Shown: positions 9,401 through 17,991, counted from the first letter of the stretch. The stretch is 64,000 nt of DNA from Coprobacter sp. (GCA_017462265.1 JAFTRN010000036.1:1-64000); one strand, 5' to 3'. Translations and numbers: made by a program. Notes: a model not told the origin generated them from the sequence alone.

Positions 9401-9535
9401 TGTCGATTTTCCGGCACCGGTAGGACCTGTTATCGCAAACAACCCCGCAGAGGCGAGCGGTTCCCGAGTGAAATCCACCTCAAATTCGCCCTCCAACGAA
9501 GCGATATTCTTTCCGCGTATAGCTGTTATCTTCAT
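6473..9535 (-). CDS. sbcC: Exonuclease SbcC (Rad50-like ATPase)
   Basis: A 1020-residue SMC-like ATPase, the large subunit of the SbcCD nuclease that processes hairpins and protein-blocked DNA ends. Walker A GPTGAGKST is at 37-45; two long coiled-coil arms flank a zinc-hook CPVC near residue 512; the ABC signature LSGGES is near 928 and the Walker B segment FIDEGFGALD near 957. Length matches the family. Its start codon overlaps the sbcD stop (ATGA at 9532-9535), so the two are translationally coupled. The opposite strand is unusually open because of codon bias, but shows no protein-like sequence. Confidence 0.95.
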   Translation of the reverse strand: MKITAIRGKNIASLEGEFEVDFTREPLASAGLFAITGPTGAGKSTLLDVMCLALFNNTPRLKAAKENRVWIADVGENSLSQNDARNLLRRGSTEGYAEVEFVAVDGNTYCSRWSVQRAYNRRNGKIKDETISLYNRSLEREEQGTKTELLKRITELLGLTFEQFTRAVVLAQGDFATFLKSQEKDKADLLEKITGTEIYSQISQSIYNKAQESKRVYDEIAAPIAFIGLLTQEESEAFTAEQQMLQKAVDERRNICAQLQKQLHWLSEYRRLTASVSEAQEALRLAQEARDNAATRYAFMEQYDLAQGIRDTYNEASQQRTYIERESRALVANNARLASLETLLREKNEMAGKAKDVVERLKNDWNGGEVERNKARELDTSIATRKVEYTNHEQSHHNDKKALDDERNKRNICDKNINTCNQSVGELIKWFAERAKFEPLSTRAEVILNNFSMLNMENSKLKNTLQQQASKERQLQAAQKNMERLQAEAERLNKLEPTEIYQLRATLIEGEPCPVCGSRHHLYTAEAVESMQSQELNRQKEEVAANIETCKKSVEQYNADMIELATQVAMSRENKEFSRKQLHAELAGIIPDWEHTENLAERIKRLVSDWNESKHRLEQLKNTLATEETKRKECDERIVALVAAEERSRRQLTVSADAFAVTQKERAQLLGGKSLQEVTAEHEKALKVAEMSVDVATRSCVEAGNQREKLLGIIGQQQQAIKEASQKVAVAEAAVTQWRSEHIGIDLAQLFSHTVEWVMAEKKELSGINEGLTKASTMLKERTERLQRHLSEPYRPAEEAKPEALEALHADYENQNRLDTERIAAIKAAFATDEKHRKEIVSIEKRLEELRPQKEAWARLNDLFGSADGAKFRRIAQGYTLDRLLTYANIHLQDLSARYTLQRVPGLLALQVIDNNMLGEIRSVHTLSGGESFLLSLALALGLSSLSSSRMTIESLFIDEGFGALDAETLRTAMDALDHLQIQGRKIGVISHVAEMTERIPAQIQVLRVGNSHSRIDIVG

Positions 9536-10722
9536 AGACTGACCTCCTGCATGATTTGATGTAACAATTTGGCCATATCATCGGGAATCGATTCGCCATA
9601 TTTCGATTGGAAATAATTCTCGGCAATGGTCAACGGGCTGATTTCCTGCAATTCCTTATCTACGATATAAGCCTCGCCATTGTCCTGCGACACGCGAGTC
9701 TCGGCCACCAGTCGGGTGAGGCGCACACTATGGCCCTGTAACGCCGCTTCCAACTCGGCCCGCAACGAGGGTTCGGGGCGGGTGAGGCGTACTTTTATTT
9801 CGAGATACGGAGACTCCTTCGTTATTTCGCCCGAGGGCAATTCGGCAATTCGGGCAAAGACCTCGTCCACATCGCCCTGTATAGAGCACAATTTTACCGG
9901 CGGAGCAAACTCTTTGAAGTCTATAATCGTATCATCATCGAGAATATCGATACATACCACCCCGTGGCGATTGTTTTTCTCGGCAAACGACATCGGTATC
10001 GGCGCGCCGGCATAGCGCACATTCTCTCGCCCCGAGACACGCTGATTTCTATGCAGGTGCCCCAATGCGGTATAACGAATATCTGTAGCGAAAGCATCGG
10101 GCGACACACATTCCAATCCCCCGATAACAGTCCGCTCCGAGCGATCACATTCCGAGATTTCCGAACCCGTTGCTTGCAAATGCCCCATAGCTATAAGAGG
10201 TTTACCAAACTCCGCAGCCTTGGCACGCACGGCCTGATACAACGCCGCCACACCTTGCGAATAGCTGTCGGCCGACGGATAGTCGCCCTGACGCAAATAG
10301 GGCACTGCCAGGCAATAACCCTCGACATTACCCCTGCATCGCAACGGAATGATAAGTCGCTCTATATCGAGCTCACCCTCGGGCGTGCGATGCACGATAC
10401 CTCTCACGGTCACTTGCAGTTCTTCCAACAACGGATTGGGAGCTTCGAGACGAGCCGCCGAGTCGTGATTACCGGCTATTATTACAATCTGCAAATCGGG
10501 ATTCCTGACCGTCGCATCGTGCAAAAATCGATAAAATATCTGCTGCGAAGCCGCCGAAGGATTAGGCGTATCAAACACATCACCGGCAATAAGCAGCACA
10601 TCGGCACGCGTCTCGGAAATCTGCTCGTGTAGCCACGTCAGAAACCGCCCATGCTCATAGGAGCGATCATACTCAAAAAATGTCTGTCCCAAATGCCAGT
10701 CGGCCGTATGCAATATTCTCAT
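9532..10722 (-). CDS. sbcD: Exonuclease SbcD (Mre11-like nuclease)
   Basis: A 396-residue calcineurin-like metallophosphoesterase, the nuclease subunit partnering SbcC. Metal-binding motifs appear in order: TADWH (6-10), GDVFD (47-51), GNHD (84-87) and ALGHLH further on. The C-terminal SbcD domain follows. It is the first gene of a two-gene operon and overlaps sbcC by 4 bp. A minus-strand -7 box, TATATTTG, lies at 10745-10752, about 20 bp before the start codon. Confidence 0.95.
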   Translation of the reverse strand: MRILHTADWHLGQTFFEYDRSYEHGRFLTWLHEQISETRADVLLIAGDVFDTPNPSAASQQIFYRFLHDATVRNPDLQIVIIAGNHDSAARLEAPNPLLEELQVTVRGIVHRTPEGELDIERLIIPLRCRGNVEGYCLAVPYLRQGDYPSADSYSQGVAALYQAVRAKAAEFGKPLIAMGHLQATGSEISECDRSERTVIGGLECVSPDAFATDIRYTALGHLHRNQRVSGRENVRYAGAPIPMSFAEKNNRHGVVCIDILDDDTIIDFKEFAPPVKLCSIQGDVDEVFARIAELPSGEITKESPYLEIKVRLTRPEPSLRAELEAALQGHSVRLTRLVAETRVSQDNGEAYIVDKELQEISPLTIAENYFQSKYGESIPDDMAKLLHQIMQEVSL

Positions 10723-10906
10723 AAAAACAATTCTTGATTATCTGCAAATATACAACTTTCACTCCGATAACCTTTTTACATATTACAATATTTTATCAAC
10801 CTTCGTATCGCTCTCAAAAAATCATTTTCAATGAAATTGCAACAATCATCATAAATTGATTATATTTGCAATCGTATGGTTTATCATCAAAACATAACCC
10901 TATTGT

Positions 10907-12103
10907 ATGAGAAAGCTTTTTATCCTGGCCCCAAACGACCGTTTTAATTATGGTGATTTGCTTTTCCCCCACATATTGACGGCTCACTTCGGCGATATGG
11001 TCGATGAAATCATATACTGCTCCACCTCATCGGCCGACTTGCGCAATAAGGGGGGGCACAAAGTCTCCTCTTTTCACTCGTTATACCGCGTATCTCCCCA
11101 AGACGAGAACTATTTGATTGTCGCCGGTGGGGAGTGTCTCTGCTGTAACTGGTGGATTATCTTTTTCGTACGTAAAAGATTTGAAATCCTCTTTCGATTG
11201 CTCTGGAAAGTACTGAGATTTAGGAAATTAAAACCCGAGCGACGCTGGTATCTTTTCAACAATATATTTCGCAAGGTCATCGGCGGAAAAACATACTACC
11301 CGTTCACCATTGGCAAAAACGAACTTTCCCATTTCAAAGGTGTGTACTACAACTCATTAGGTGGTAGCGGACTTGCCAACGAAATGTTTATCCTTCACGA
11401 CAAACAGGCTCAAAAGATATTGAAAAGCGTCGATTACATAGCCGTACGCGACGAAAAGACGGGGCATTGCCTCGATGCTATAGATGTACCAAACACCGTC
11501 ACTGCCGACTCGGCGATACTCATGTCCGACGTTTTCACGGAAGAGTTGTTGGCAAGCAAAATAAGTCCCTATCCTCGTACATTTCAAGGAAAGAAATACC
11601 TGTTTGTACAAGGGAACCGTGCCGACCTCAAGAAAAATCTGCAAGAAATCTCACTCCAATTGGCAAAATTGTATTCACAGACCGGTCTCGAAATATGTCT
11701 TTGCCCCATCGGCACGGCATTGGGCCATAACGACGACATAGGACTGGCCATGTTGCAACGAGAACTACAAAAGTTGAATATCCCCTCGACACTCATCACC
11801 CGGCCATCGATATATGATATAATGTGGCTCATAAAACATTCCGAGTTGTATATAGGCACAAGTCTGCACGGCGTAATCACCGCTATGAGTTTCGGCGTAC
11901 CCTATTGCAGTTTCATTGTGGAGAAGGTAAGACAGTACATCAGCACATGGGGTGACAGCAAATGTTTCGCTCCTACCATCGATCAGTTGTACGACACCGC
12001 ACAATATGCCCTATCGCAAGCACCTACCGACGTCACAGCCCAGAAAGAGAGTATTCTGCAATCTTTCGCCAATATAAAATCACTCATGGCCCAACGGAAC
12101 TAA
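10907..12103 (+). CDS. Polysaccharide pyruvyl transferase family protein
   Basis: A 398-residue protein of the polysaccharide pyruvyl transferase family, which moves pyruvate from phosphoenolpyruvate to sugars of surface polysaccharides. The N-terminal pattern NYGDLLFPHIL and the C-terminal SELYIGTSLHGVITAM with FGVPY are the diagnostic parts; the middle has the family-typical YIAVRDEKT segment. No membrane segments or signal peptide, so it is cytoplasmic. A -7 box TATATTTG lies at 10861-10868. It opens a run of glycan genes and probably decorates LPS or capsule sugars. The exact acceptor cannot be read. Confidence 0.85.
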   Translation: MRKLFILAPNDRFNYGDLLFPHILTAHFGDMVDEIIYCSTSSADLRNKGGHKVSSFHSLYRVSPQDENYLIVAGGECLCCNWWIIFFVRKRFEILFRLLWKVLRFRKLKPERRWYLFNNIFRKVIGGKTYYPFTIGKNELSHFKGVYYNSLGGSGLANEMFILHDKQAQKILKSVDYIAVRDEKTGHCLDAIDVPNTVTADSAILMSDVFTEELLASKISPYPRTFQGKKYLFVQGNRADLKKNLQEISLQLAKLYSQTGLEICLCPIGTALGHNDDIGLAMLQRELQKLNIPSTLITRPSIYDIMWLIKHSELYIGTSLHGVITAMSFGVPYCSFIVEKVRQYISTWGDSKCFAPTIDQLYDTAQYALSQAPTDVTAQKESILQSFANIKSLMAQRN

Positions 12104-12180
12104 GATGCTGTTTTCACTATTTTATCGTGAACCATTGTTAAAAAATTCATACTTTTGCAATCGGAGTGTTTTTATACCCC

Positions 12181-12948
12181 ATGAACAACGTAAAAGTAGT
12201 CATACCTCTATACAAAACGCCGTTGCCACCGAGAGAGGAACAGGCCGTGCGACATAATGCAGAGATACTCGGCAAGTATCCCCTATGCGTTGTCGTACCA
12301 CAAGGTATGCCCCACGATTACCTGTTGCAACTCGCGCCTCACGCCACTATTATAGAGGTAAGCGACAAATGGCTCGGAGTGAAAAACGGCATTGCCGGCT
12401 ACAATCGCATGATGACAAGCCGGGCGTTCTACGACCTGTTTTCCGATAGCGAATACATACTCGTGTGCCAATCGGACGCATGGATATTCCGCGACGAGTT
12501 GCAAGCATGGTGCGACAAGGGCTACGACTACATAGGAGCGCCGTGGATACGTCCGCCCAAATACGATACCCTGAAATCGAAAATATATCTGATCGCCCAG
12601 CGATTGCTACACCCCACCCGTCGCATACACCGCACCGACATACTCGGCAAGGTGGGAAACGGAGGATTGTCGTTACGAAAAACAGCCTCATTCGCTGACG
12701 CCTGCGACAAATATACCGATATTATCGAGAAATTCGGGCGAAAGAAAGACTCCTTTTACAACGAAGATGTGTTTTGGGCCATGATACCGCAAGAATTCAG
12801 ATACCCCTCGCAAGAGGAGGCCCTGAAATTTGCCATCGACGAGAATCCCGACGTGGCTCTGCGCATGAACGGCAACCAACTGCCCATGGGCTGCCACGGC
12901 TGCACCAAAGACATCTATTATTCTTTCTGGGAACCCTATTTATTATAA
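12181..12948 (+). CDS. DUF5672 family protein, glycosyltransferase-like
   Basis: About 255 residues. The start at 12181 (MNNVKVVIPLYKT) is preferred over an in-frame ATG at 12166 because a -7 box TACTTTTG at 12150-12157 would put transcription start close to 12163. The protein matches the DUF5672 pattern seen in surface-glycan loci: VVIPLYKTPL at the N terminus, a central CQSDAWIF (a DxD-like position), GAPW, and GNGGLSLR with YNEDVFW towards the C terminus, all reminiscent of GT-A glycosyltransferases. No membrane segment. Donor and acceptor are unknown. It lies between the pyruvyl transferase and a glycosyltransferase, consistent with shared work on one glycan. Confidence 0.75.
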   Translation: MNNVKVVIPLYKTPLPPREEQAVRHNAEILGKYPLCVVVPQGMPHDYLLQLAPHATIIEVSDKWLGVKNGIAGYNRMMTSRAFYDLFSDSEYILVCQSDAWIFRDELQAWCDKGYDYIGAPWIRPPKYDTLKSKIYLIAQRLLHPTRRIHRTDILGKVGNGGLSLRKTASFADACDKYTDIIEKFGRKKDSFYNEDVFWAMIPQEFRYPSQEEALKFAIDENPDVALRMNGNQLPMGCHGCTKDIYYSFWEPYLL

Positions 12949-12977
12949 CACCTTCTCATCAGATAAAAACAATACCT

Positions 12978-14048
12978 ATGAAAATATTAGTAGGGAATAA
13001 TCATCTACAACGTACCGGAGGTACAGAAAGTTATACTTATGCTCTTGCTACCGAACTAAAAAATCTCGGACACGAGGTAGAATATTTCACATTTGTAAAA
13101 GGAGACGTTTCTGATATATTCGAGCAAGAAGGTATTCCGTTTATGTCGCAAAGCAGCTACGATCTCATTCTGGCCAACCACACAACTGTGGTTGAAAAGT
13201 TGCATCGCTACGGCTACATCATACAAACCTGTCATGGAACCAAACCTATATTAGAACAACCATCGCCTTTTGCCGATGCACATATCAGTGTAACCGGAGA
13301 AATACAAGAATACCTCAAAACCAAAGGAATACAATCTACCGTATTACACAATGGTATTGATTGCAATCGATTTTCCCCACAAAAACCTATATCTCAACAT
13401 CTCTCTTGCGTATTATCTCTTTCCCAATCGGATAAATTGAACCATTTTATCAAAGATTGTTGTGATACGATGGGGATAAAATTTATCTCTTGTAATAAGT
13501 TCTCGGATAATGTGTGGGAGATCGAACGAAAAATAAACGAAGCCGACCTCGTAGTGGGAATAGGACGTTCATTATATGATGCCATGGCTTGTGGCAGGTG
13601 CGTTATCTCCTACGACAATCGACGATATATCAAAGAATCAATCGGTGATGGATATATCGATAGCAACAACATAGAAAGGGCTATTTTTCATAACTGTTCG
13701 GGCCGAGGTATTCGTAAAACATTTACCAAGGAACAGTTCATCGAAGAATTAAAAAAATACAATCCCGGCGATGGTGCTTGGGCCAGACAATATGCTCTCG
13801 AACATCTGAATATGGCTCATTCGGCGGCTATATATCTGTCGTATTATGACAAATATCAGCAAGATATTGTACAAACACTACAACATCGATATCAAAAATT
13901 GAGCATTATTGCCGACCGCTACCGCGAACAAGAAATAGCCGATTTGCAACGAAAGAAAAAACTTAGAAAAAAAATCAAGCGCATTACCATCATTACGAGT
14001 ATAGTGGTCGCTTTGGCAGGTATCGGCATGGCTTTACTATTAAAATAA
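12978..14048 (+). CDS. GT4-like glycosyltransferase with C-terminal membrane segment
   Basis: A 356-residue protein from ATG at 12978 (MKILVGNNHLQRTGGTESY); the frame stays open further upstream inside the preceding gene, but this start gives the normal N terminus. TGGTESYTYALATEL is the glycine-rich opening of GT-B family 4 enzymes, and a C-terminal half contains GIGRSLYDAMACGRCVI, the usual nucleotide-sugar-binding region although the second Glu of the E-x7-E motif is not clear. The end is a coiled, basic stretch (KKKLRKKIKR) followed by one hydrophobic helix (about 333-354), an unusual tail that would anchor it to the inner membrane. AT-richer than the two genes before it, suggesting a separate origin. 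Confidence 0.75.
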   Translation: MKILVGNNHLQRTGGTESYTYALATELKNLGHEVEYFTFVKGDVSDIFEQEGIPFMSQSSYDLILANHTTVVEKLHRYGYIIQTCHGTKPILEQPSPFADAHISVTGEIQEYLKTKGIQSTVLHNGIDCNRFSPQKPISQHLSCVLSLSQSDKLNHFIKDCCDTMGIKFISCNKFSDNVWEIERKINEADLVVGIGRSLYDAMACGRCVISYDNRRYIKESIGDGYIDSNNIERAIFHNCSGRGIRKTFTKEQFIEELKKYNPGDGAWARQYALEHLNMAHSAAIYLSYYDKYQQDIVQTLQHRYQKLSIIADRYREQEIADLQRKKKLRKKIKRITIITSIVVALAGIGMALLLK

Positions 14049-14059
14049 CAAGCAGAATA

Positions 14060-15037
14060 CTACAATCTATCTCGTTTACAAGTTATCGTCCATGGTAATA
14101 TTCCACTAAACATTTTATTAAATCGCTCTACATAGTAATCTTTTATAGTACCCCCGAGATGTGAATATAGGCTCTCATATAAAGCCTTTTTCTGCATGGG
14201 AGAAGCCTTTAATCGCCCTATTTTCTTCACAAAGCTACCTCTCCTCACACTTCTTTTATAGGCGCCTATTTGTGGGGAATATTCTTCTATTTTTTTTACA
14301 ATGAGTATATCTTCGACGATACCGGCACCTGTGGCTACCGACTGCTTAGTCGTACTATTTTTATGCTGTCTGAATATATTCAGTTTCTGATATATCTCTA
14401 TAACAGAGCCTACTCGTGCCATTTCTACCCAAAACAACCAATCACCGCTATACCGCATTGAGAAACACGAGAAATCTACTATTTTGTCAAAAAACGCCTT
14501 CCGGAATACAACTCCGCTCGCATTATATATGTAGTTTCTCCAGTAAAGATTATGCTCTATATATTCGTTTCCGTCAAAATGCCCTATCTCATACGACTTA
14601 TGTCGCGACGACCAATGATCAAAATCAATAGCAAGAGGCTTATTATCGGCATCTATACAATTCGAGCCCACAAAGGCGAACGATGCGGAAGTATTCTTAT
14701 CAAGAGCCGAAACTGCACATTCCAAAAATGTCGGAAGCGCAACATCATCACTCTCTGCAATCCATATATAACGACCTTTGGCCAAAGTAATCCCCTTCAA
14801 CCATTGCGAGAAAGGAGAACCGGAATTTTCAGTATTTACCTCTATATGAGTTACACGTGCGTCATCGCGATAATTGTTCAATATCGAAACACTTTCGTCG
14901 GAAGAAGCATCGTCCAACAAAATGATTTCATAATCATCATACGTCTGTGCCAATATGGAGTCTATCCGTTGTCGTAAAAAACGGGCGTAATTATAATTAG
15001 GAACAATCACACTCACTGCTATAGACCGGTCACTCAT
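14060..15037 (-). CDS. Family 2 glycosyltransferase
   Basis: A 325-residue GT-A enzyme of family GT2. The N terminus has VSVIVPNYNYARFL and ILLDDASSD, with WIAESDD as the DxD-like metal/nucleotide site around residue 95. It transfers a sugar to a surface glycan precursor at the cytoplasmic face; donor unknown. The gene converges on the preceding glycosyltransferase with an 11-bp gap and diverges from the next one, so it has its own promoter. Part of an AT-rich glycan patch. Confidence 0.87.
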   Translation of the reverse strand: MSDRSIAVSVIVPNYNYARFLRQRIDSILAQTYDDYEIILLDDASSDESVSILNNYRDDARVTHIEVNTENSGSPFSQWLKGITLAKGRYIWIAESDDVALPTFLECAVSALDKNTSASFAFVGSNCIDADNKPLAIDFDHWSSRHKSYEIGHFDGNEYIEHNLYWRNYIYNASGVVFRKAFFDKIVDFSCFSMRYSGDWLFWVEMARVGSVIEIYQKLNIFRQHKNSTTKQSVATGAGIVEDILIVKKIEEYSPQIGAYKRSVRRGSFVKKIGRLKASPMQKKALYESLYSHLGGTIKDYYVERFNKMFSGILPWTITCKRDRL

Positions 15038-15128
15038 ATTATGATATAGTTTTGGTATTGGCTTGACAAAGGTAGAAAATTATATCATCTATTCGTTTGT
15101 TTTCTGAGGAAAAGAAAATATTTCTTAC

Positions 15129-15149
15129 GAAAATTTTAAACAGCTTCTC
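15129..15149 (-). repeat. Partial copy of the dispersed GAAGCTGTTT repeat
   Basis: On the minus strand it reads AGAAGCTGTTTAAAATTTTCG, matching the outer end of the 196-bp element at 16015-16210. It lies between divergent glycosyltransferase genes. Confidence 0.5.
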
Positions 15150-15215
15150 TATATATTTTTCCCAATACAAATAAATTTTATAGTTTTGTAACACTATTGA
15201 CAATACACGACCACG

Positions 15216-16016
15216 ATGAAACGACAAATGGGCATTTCGTTAATAATTTCCACATACAATCGGGCTGACGCATTGGCTGTCTGCGTTAAAAGCGCATTAC
15301 ATCAATCGTTACTACCTAATGAAATAATTATTGCCGATGATGGCTCGGGCCCGGAAACCAAACAAATTATTGACAAATTAGCGGCTAATGCCCCTATTCC
15401 TATAATTCATATATGGCACGAAGACCGCGGTTTCAGACTGGCCGAAATCAGAAACAAAGCTATCGCTAATACTCATTTTCAATATATCATACAAATCGAT
15501 GGAGACATTATACTCCATCGACATTTCATCAAAGACCATATGCGATTTTCCAAATCGGGAACATTTGTTACAGGAAGCCGTATATTGATTTCCGAAAATG
15601 CCACTAAAAAGATACTTAAAGAGAATCGATACAATATATCTATATTCACAAAAGGTATCAAAAACAAGCTCAATGGCGTTCGTTGCCGTTTCTTAAATAT
15701 GCTATTTCAAAATTACCGTCACAACAAGATCGCCTATTCCCGTGGGTGTAATATGGCATTTTGGAAAAAAGACTTAATGATGGTCAATGGGTATAACGAA
15801 GATATTACGGGCTGGGGGTGCGAAGATCATGAATTGGTATGTCGTCTTATCAATGGAGGGATAAGAAAAAGAACCCTGAAGTTTGCCGGAGTTATGTTTC
15901 ATCTTCATCACGACAGGTTCGATACCAACAACTTAAACAACAACCAATTTATACTCGAAAACGCCGTAAAGACGGGATTAGTTCGATGTAATAATGGTAT
16001 TATTAAGGAAAATTAG
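15216..16016 (+). CDS. Family 2 glycosyltransferase with galactosyltransferase-type C-terminal domain
   Basis: A 266-residue GT2 enzyme. N-terminal half: SLIISTYNRADAL, IIADDGSG and a QIDGDIILH metal-binding segment. C-terminal half: SRGCNMAFWKKDL and GYNEDITGWGCEDHEL, the pattern of the glyco_transf_7C domain found in KfoC-like and LPS core transferases, where the GW(G)xED segment binds the acceptor. A -7 box TAGTTTTG lies at 15181-15188. The stop codon (16014-16016) overlaps the left end of a repeat element. AT-rich. Likely works on LPS or O-glycan; substrates unknown. Confidence 0.87.
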   Translation: MKRQMGISLIISTYNRADALAVCVKSALHQSLLPNEIIIADDGSGPETKQIIDKLAANAPIPIIHIWHEDRGFRLAEIRNKAIANTHFQYIIQIDGDIILHRHFIKDHMRFSKSGTFVTGSRILISENATKKILKENRYNISIFTKGIKNKLNGVRCRFLNMLFQNYRHNKIAYSRGCNMAFWKKDLMMVNGYNEDITGWGCEDHELVCRLINGGIRKRTLKFAGVMFHLHHDRFDTNNLNNNQFILENAVKTGLVRCNNGIIKEN

Positions 16017-16210
16017 AAGCTGTTTTAAATTTTATTTCGAGATTATTTTAAGGGATATTTTGGAATGATTTTTTCGACAAATTGCGCAGGTTGTAGCGGG
16101 CTACGTCCAAGCGATTTGGTGGAAAAGGCAACCAAAAGAGCCTTAAAGAATCCGAAACTTTGTTTTTTGAAGCCGTAATAATTTTTTCAAGAAAATTTTA
16201 AACAACTTCT
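16015..16210. mobile_element. 196-bp MITE-like element with imperfect inverted ends
   Basis: The left end (16015-16050) starts AGAAGCTGTTTTAAATTTTA and the right end, read on the minus strand from 16210, starts AGAAGTTGTTTAAAATTTTC; both continue into an ...GATTATT / ...AAATTATT stretch, so about 35 bp are imperfectly inverted. The interior has no open frame. The same end sequence recurs in several other intergenic regions of this window. Both flanking genes end inside the element. It could be a non-autonomous transposable element or an intergenic regulatory repeat. Confidence 0.55.
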
Positions 16211-17359
16211 AGTCCGAGGCAGTAGCGAGGAATATAGATTCAGCAAATCTTCAGCAATTTTTTCTTTTGAAAATCGACGTACATACTCTTTTCCATCAGC
16301 TATCATTTTCGAAGCCAAATTACTATCGTCCAATATACGCAAAATAGCATCAGCCAACGCCTTGCTATCATCAGGAGACACGTAAAGAGAAGAAGGGCCT
16401 CCTGCTTCTTCGAGACAAGAGCCAGTGGCGGCAACTACCGGAACTCCGACATTCATTGCCTCTATTATAGGAATACCAAAACCCTCAAAATATGAGGGAT
16501 ATACCATTACCTCCGCTAATTTGTATAACGCCGGTAAATCGTGATATGCCACATTATGTAAAAGATGTATGCGAGAAGATAGACCCAATCGGCCTGCTTC
16601 TTGCATCACTTTCGTTGTATATGGTGTAGCCCGTCCCACTGCAACCAAATGAACGTCTGCCGGAAGATATACCAACGCCTCCACCATCGATTGTAAATTT
16701 TTACGCTCTTCCAAGGTTCCGACAGTGATAATATATTTATCGGGCAATGTATAAGTAGTTTTCACCCGCGCGCAATCAGCAAGCTCTATCGATGCCGAGA
16801 ACATACTATCACACCCTTGATAAATCACAACAATTTTATCGGGATCTATTCCGAAAAATTTCACTATATCCCTTTTCGTACATTCACTCACAGCCACGAT
16901 CTTATCGGCATATTTACAAGCCCGGCGAAATTTCCATGTGTATATTTTGCGATCAATCAGCTTATAAAATCGAGGGTAACGCAAGAAGATCAAGTCATGA
17001 ATCGTTACCACACCGCGTATTCCTTTCCGAGAAAGTCCTATTGGTAATTCATTGCTCAATCCGTGAAACAGCATCACACCATTTTTTTGCAAATCACCGA
17101 CAATAGCCATTGTACGCCACAATGATGCCATTGTACGCCATATTTTACTTTGGGGTAAGTGTGATGATACATTCTTATGATTAAGCAGGGCTTTATACTC
17201 TGCATTTGGTTTTTCTCGGGGTATATACATTGCCCACTCGATATCACTATCCGCCGAGGCCAAGGCATCTATCACAAAACGGCTATAATTTCCAAGTCCC
17301 GTACGATTGGCATTCGCACGTTTTGCATCAAACCCTATAATTATATTTTCTGTACCCAT
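16187..17359 (-). CDS. Family 4 glycosyltransferase (mannosyltransferase-like)
   Basis: A 390-residue GT-B enzyme of family GT4. N-terminal acceptor domain with TGLGNYSRFVI; the linker VGTLEERKNLQSMVEAL and the C-terminal PSYFEGFGIPIIEAM (E-x7-E donor-binding motif) are diagnostic. It resembles mannosyl- or rhamnosyltransferases of surface polysaccharides. Its last seven codons and the stop lie within the right end of the 196-bp repeat element, so the natural C terminus has been replaced by repeat-derived residues; all catalytic parts are upstream and intact. It is the last gene of the glycan patch. Confidence 0.88.
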   Translation of the reverse strand: MGTENIIIGFDAKRANANRTGLGNYSRFVIDALASADSDIEWAMYIPREKPNAEYKALLNHKNVSSHLPQSKIWRTMASLWRTMAIVGDLQKNGVMLFHGLSNELPIGLSRKGIRGVVTIHDLIFLRYPRFYKLIDRKIYTWKFRRACKYADKIVAVSECTKRDIVKFFGIDPDKIVVIYQGCDSMFSASIELADCARVKTTYTLPDKYIITVGTLEERKNLQSMVEALVYLPADVHLVAVGRATPYTTKVMQEAGRLGLSSRIHLLHNVAYHDLPALYKLAEVMVYPSYFEGFGIPIIEAMNVGVPVVAATGSCLEEAGGPSSLYVSPDDSKALADAILRILDDSNLASKMIADGKEYVRRFSKEKIAEDLLNLYSSLLPRTRSCLKFS

Positions 17360-17367
17360 ATTTCGTC

Positions 17368-17991
17368 TTATTTTCTACCGAAATCGGCGGGGACTTCGCC
17401 CCATTCGCGAGTTTCCCATTTCACTATGCGATTGGCATAGGTATTCTCTCGAAGCCACTTCTCGGCTCGGGCTATCAGGTCGAATATCGGTGCGTTTTTA
17501 TCGGTATGCGCCAACTTGGTTTTGCACTTCTTGGCTTGTACCCAGGCTATGGCGTTGCGACTATCGGAGCAGATGGTTATCGCACTCCCGTTTTTCTTGG
17601 ATAGTGCCAACGCGTGTACCAATGCCAGAAACTCGCCCACATTGTTCGTACCATCGGGCATAGGCCCCACACGGAATATCTCTTGCCCCGTAGCCACGTA
17701 CACACCGCGATACTCCATCAGCCCCGGATTGCCGAGACACGACGCATCTACCGCTATCGCCTCACGCACCCACTCGGGATATTTACCCTTCTCGGCCGAT
17801 TTCTCGACCTTATGAGCGGTGTAATATGCCGTGTAGCCATCGCGATATGCCGCCGTAGCCTCCTCTTGCGTATCAAAACTTTTATATTTGGCATTGGCAT
17901 AGTTCTGCACTTGCAGACGACACTCCGTCCACGAGGTATATATACCGGGAGCCACACCGTCCCACACTACATAATATTTCGATTTTGCCAT
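17368..17991 (-). CDS. Ribonuclease H with viroplasmin-type N-terminal domain
   Basis: 207 residues from ATG at 17991 (MAKSKYYVVWDG). The N-terminal 50 residues form the caulimovirus viroplasmin/RNase H1 hybrid-binding domain (YYVVWDG...GIYTSW...KYKSFDTQEEA). The C-terminal RNase H fold has its acidic residues: Asp82 (VDASCLG), Glu120 (NVGEFLAL), Asp143 (CSDSRNA) and Asp203 (VPADFGRK). It degrades RNA in RNA-DNA hybrids. The frame is open 28 codons further upstream, but the family N terminus begins here. Divergent from aroK. Confidence 0.9.
   Translation of the reverse strand: MAKSKYYVVWDGVAPGIYTSWTECRLQVQNYANAKYKSFDTQEEATAAYRDGYTAYYTAHKVEKSAEKGKYPEWVREAIAVDASCLGNPGLMEYRGVYVATGQEIFRVGPMPDGTNNVGEFLALVHALALSKKNGSAITICSDSRNAIAWVQAKKCKTKLAHTDKNAPIFDLIARAEKWLRENTYANRIVKWETREWGEVPADFGRK

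Noticed and set aside
8270-9559. Long open frame on the strand opposite sbcC (about 429 codons)
   Set aside because: It lies fully antisense to a well-supported sbcC, its translation has no domain-like composition, and GC-skewed codon use in sbcC explains the open frame.
12774-12977. Upstream extension of the GT4-like gene into the DUF5672 gene
   Set aside because: The extension is out of frame with the DUF5672 gene and unlike any glycosyltransferase N terminus; ATG at 12978 gives the normal start.
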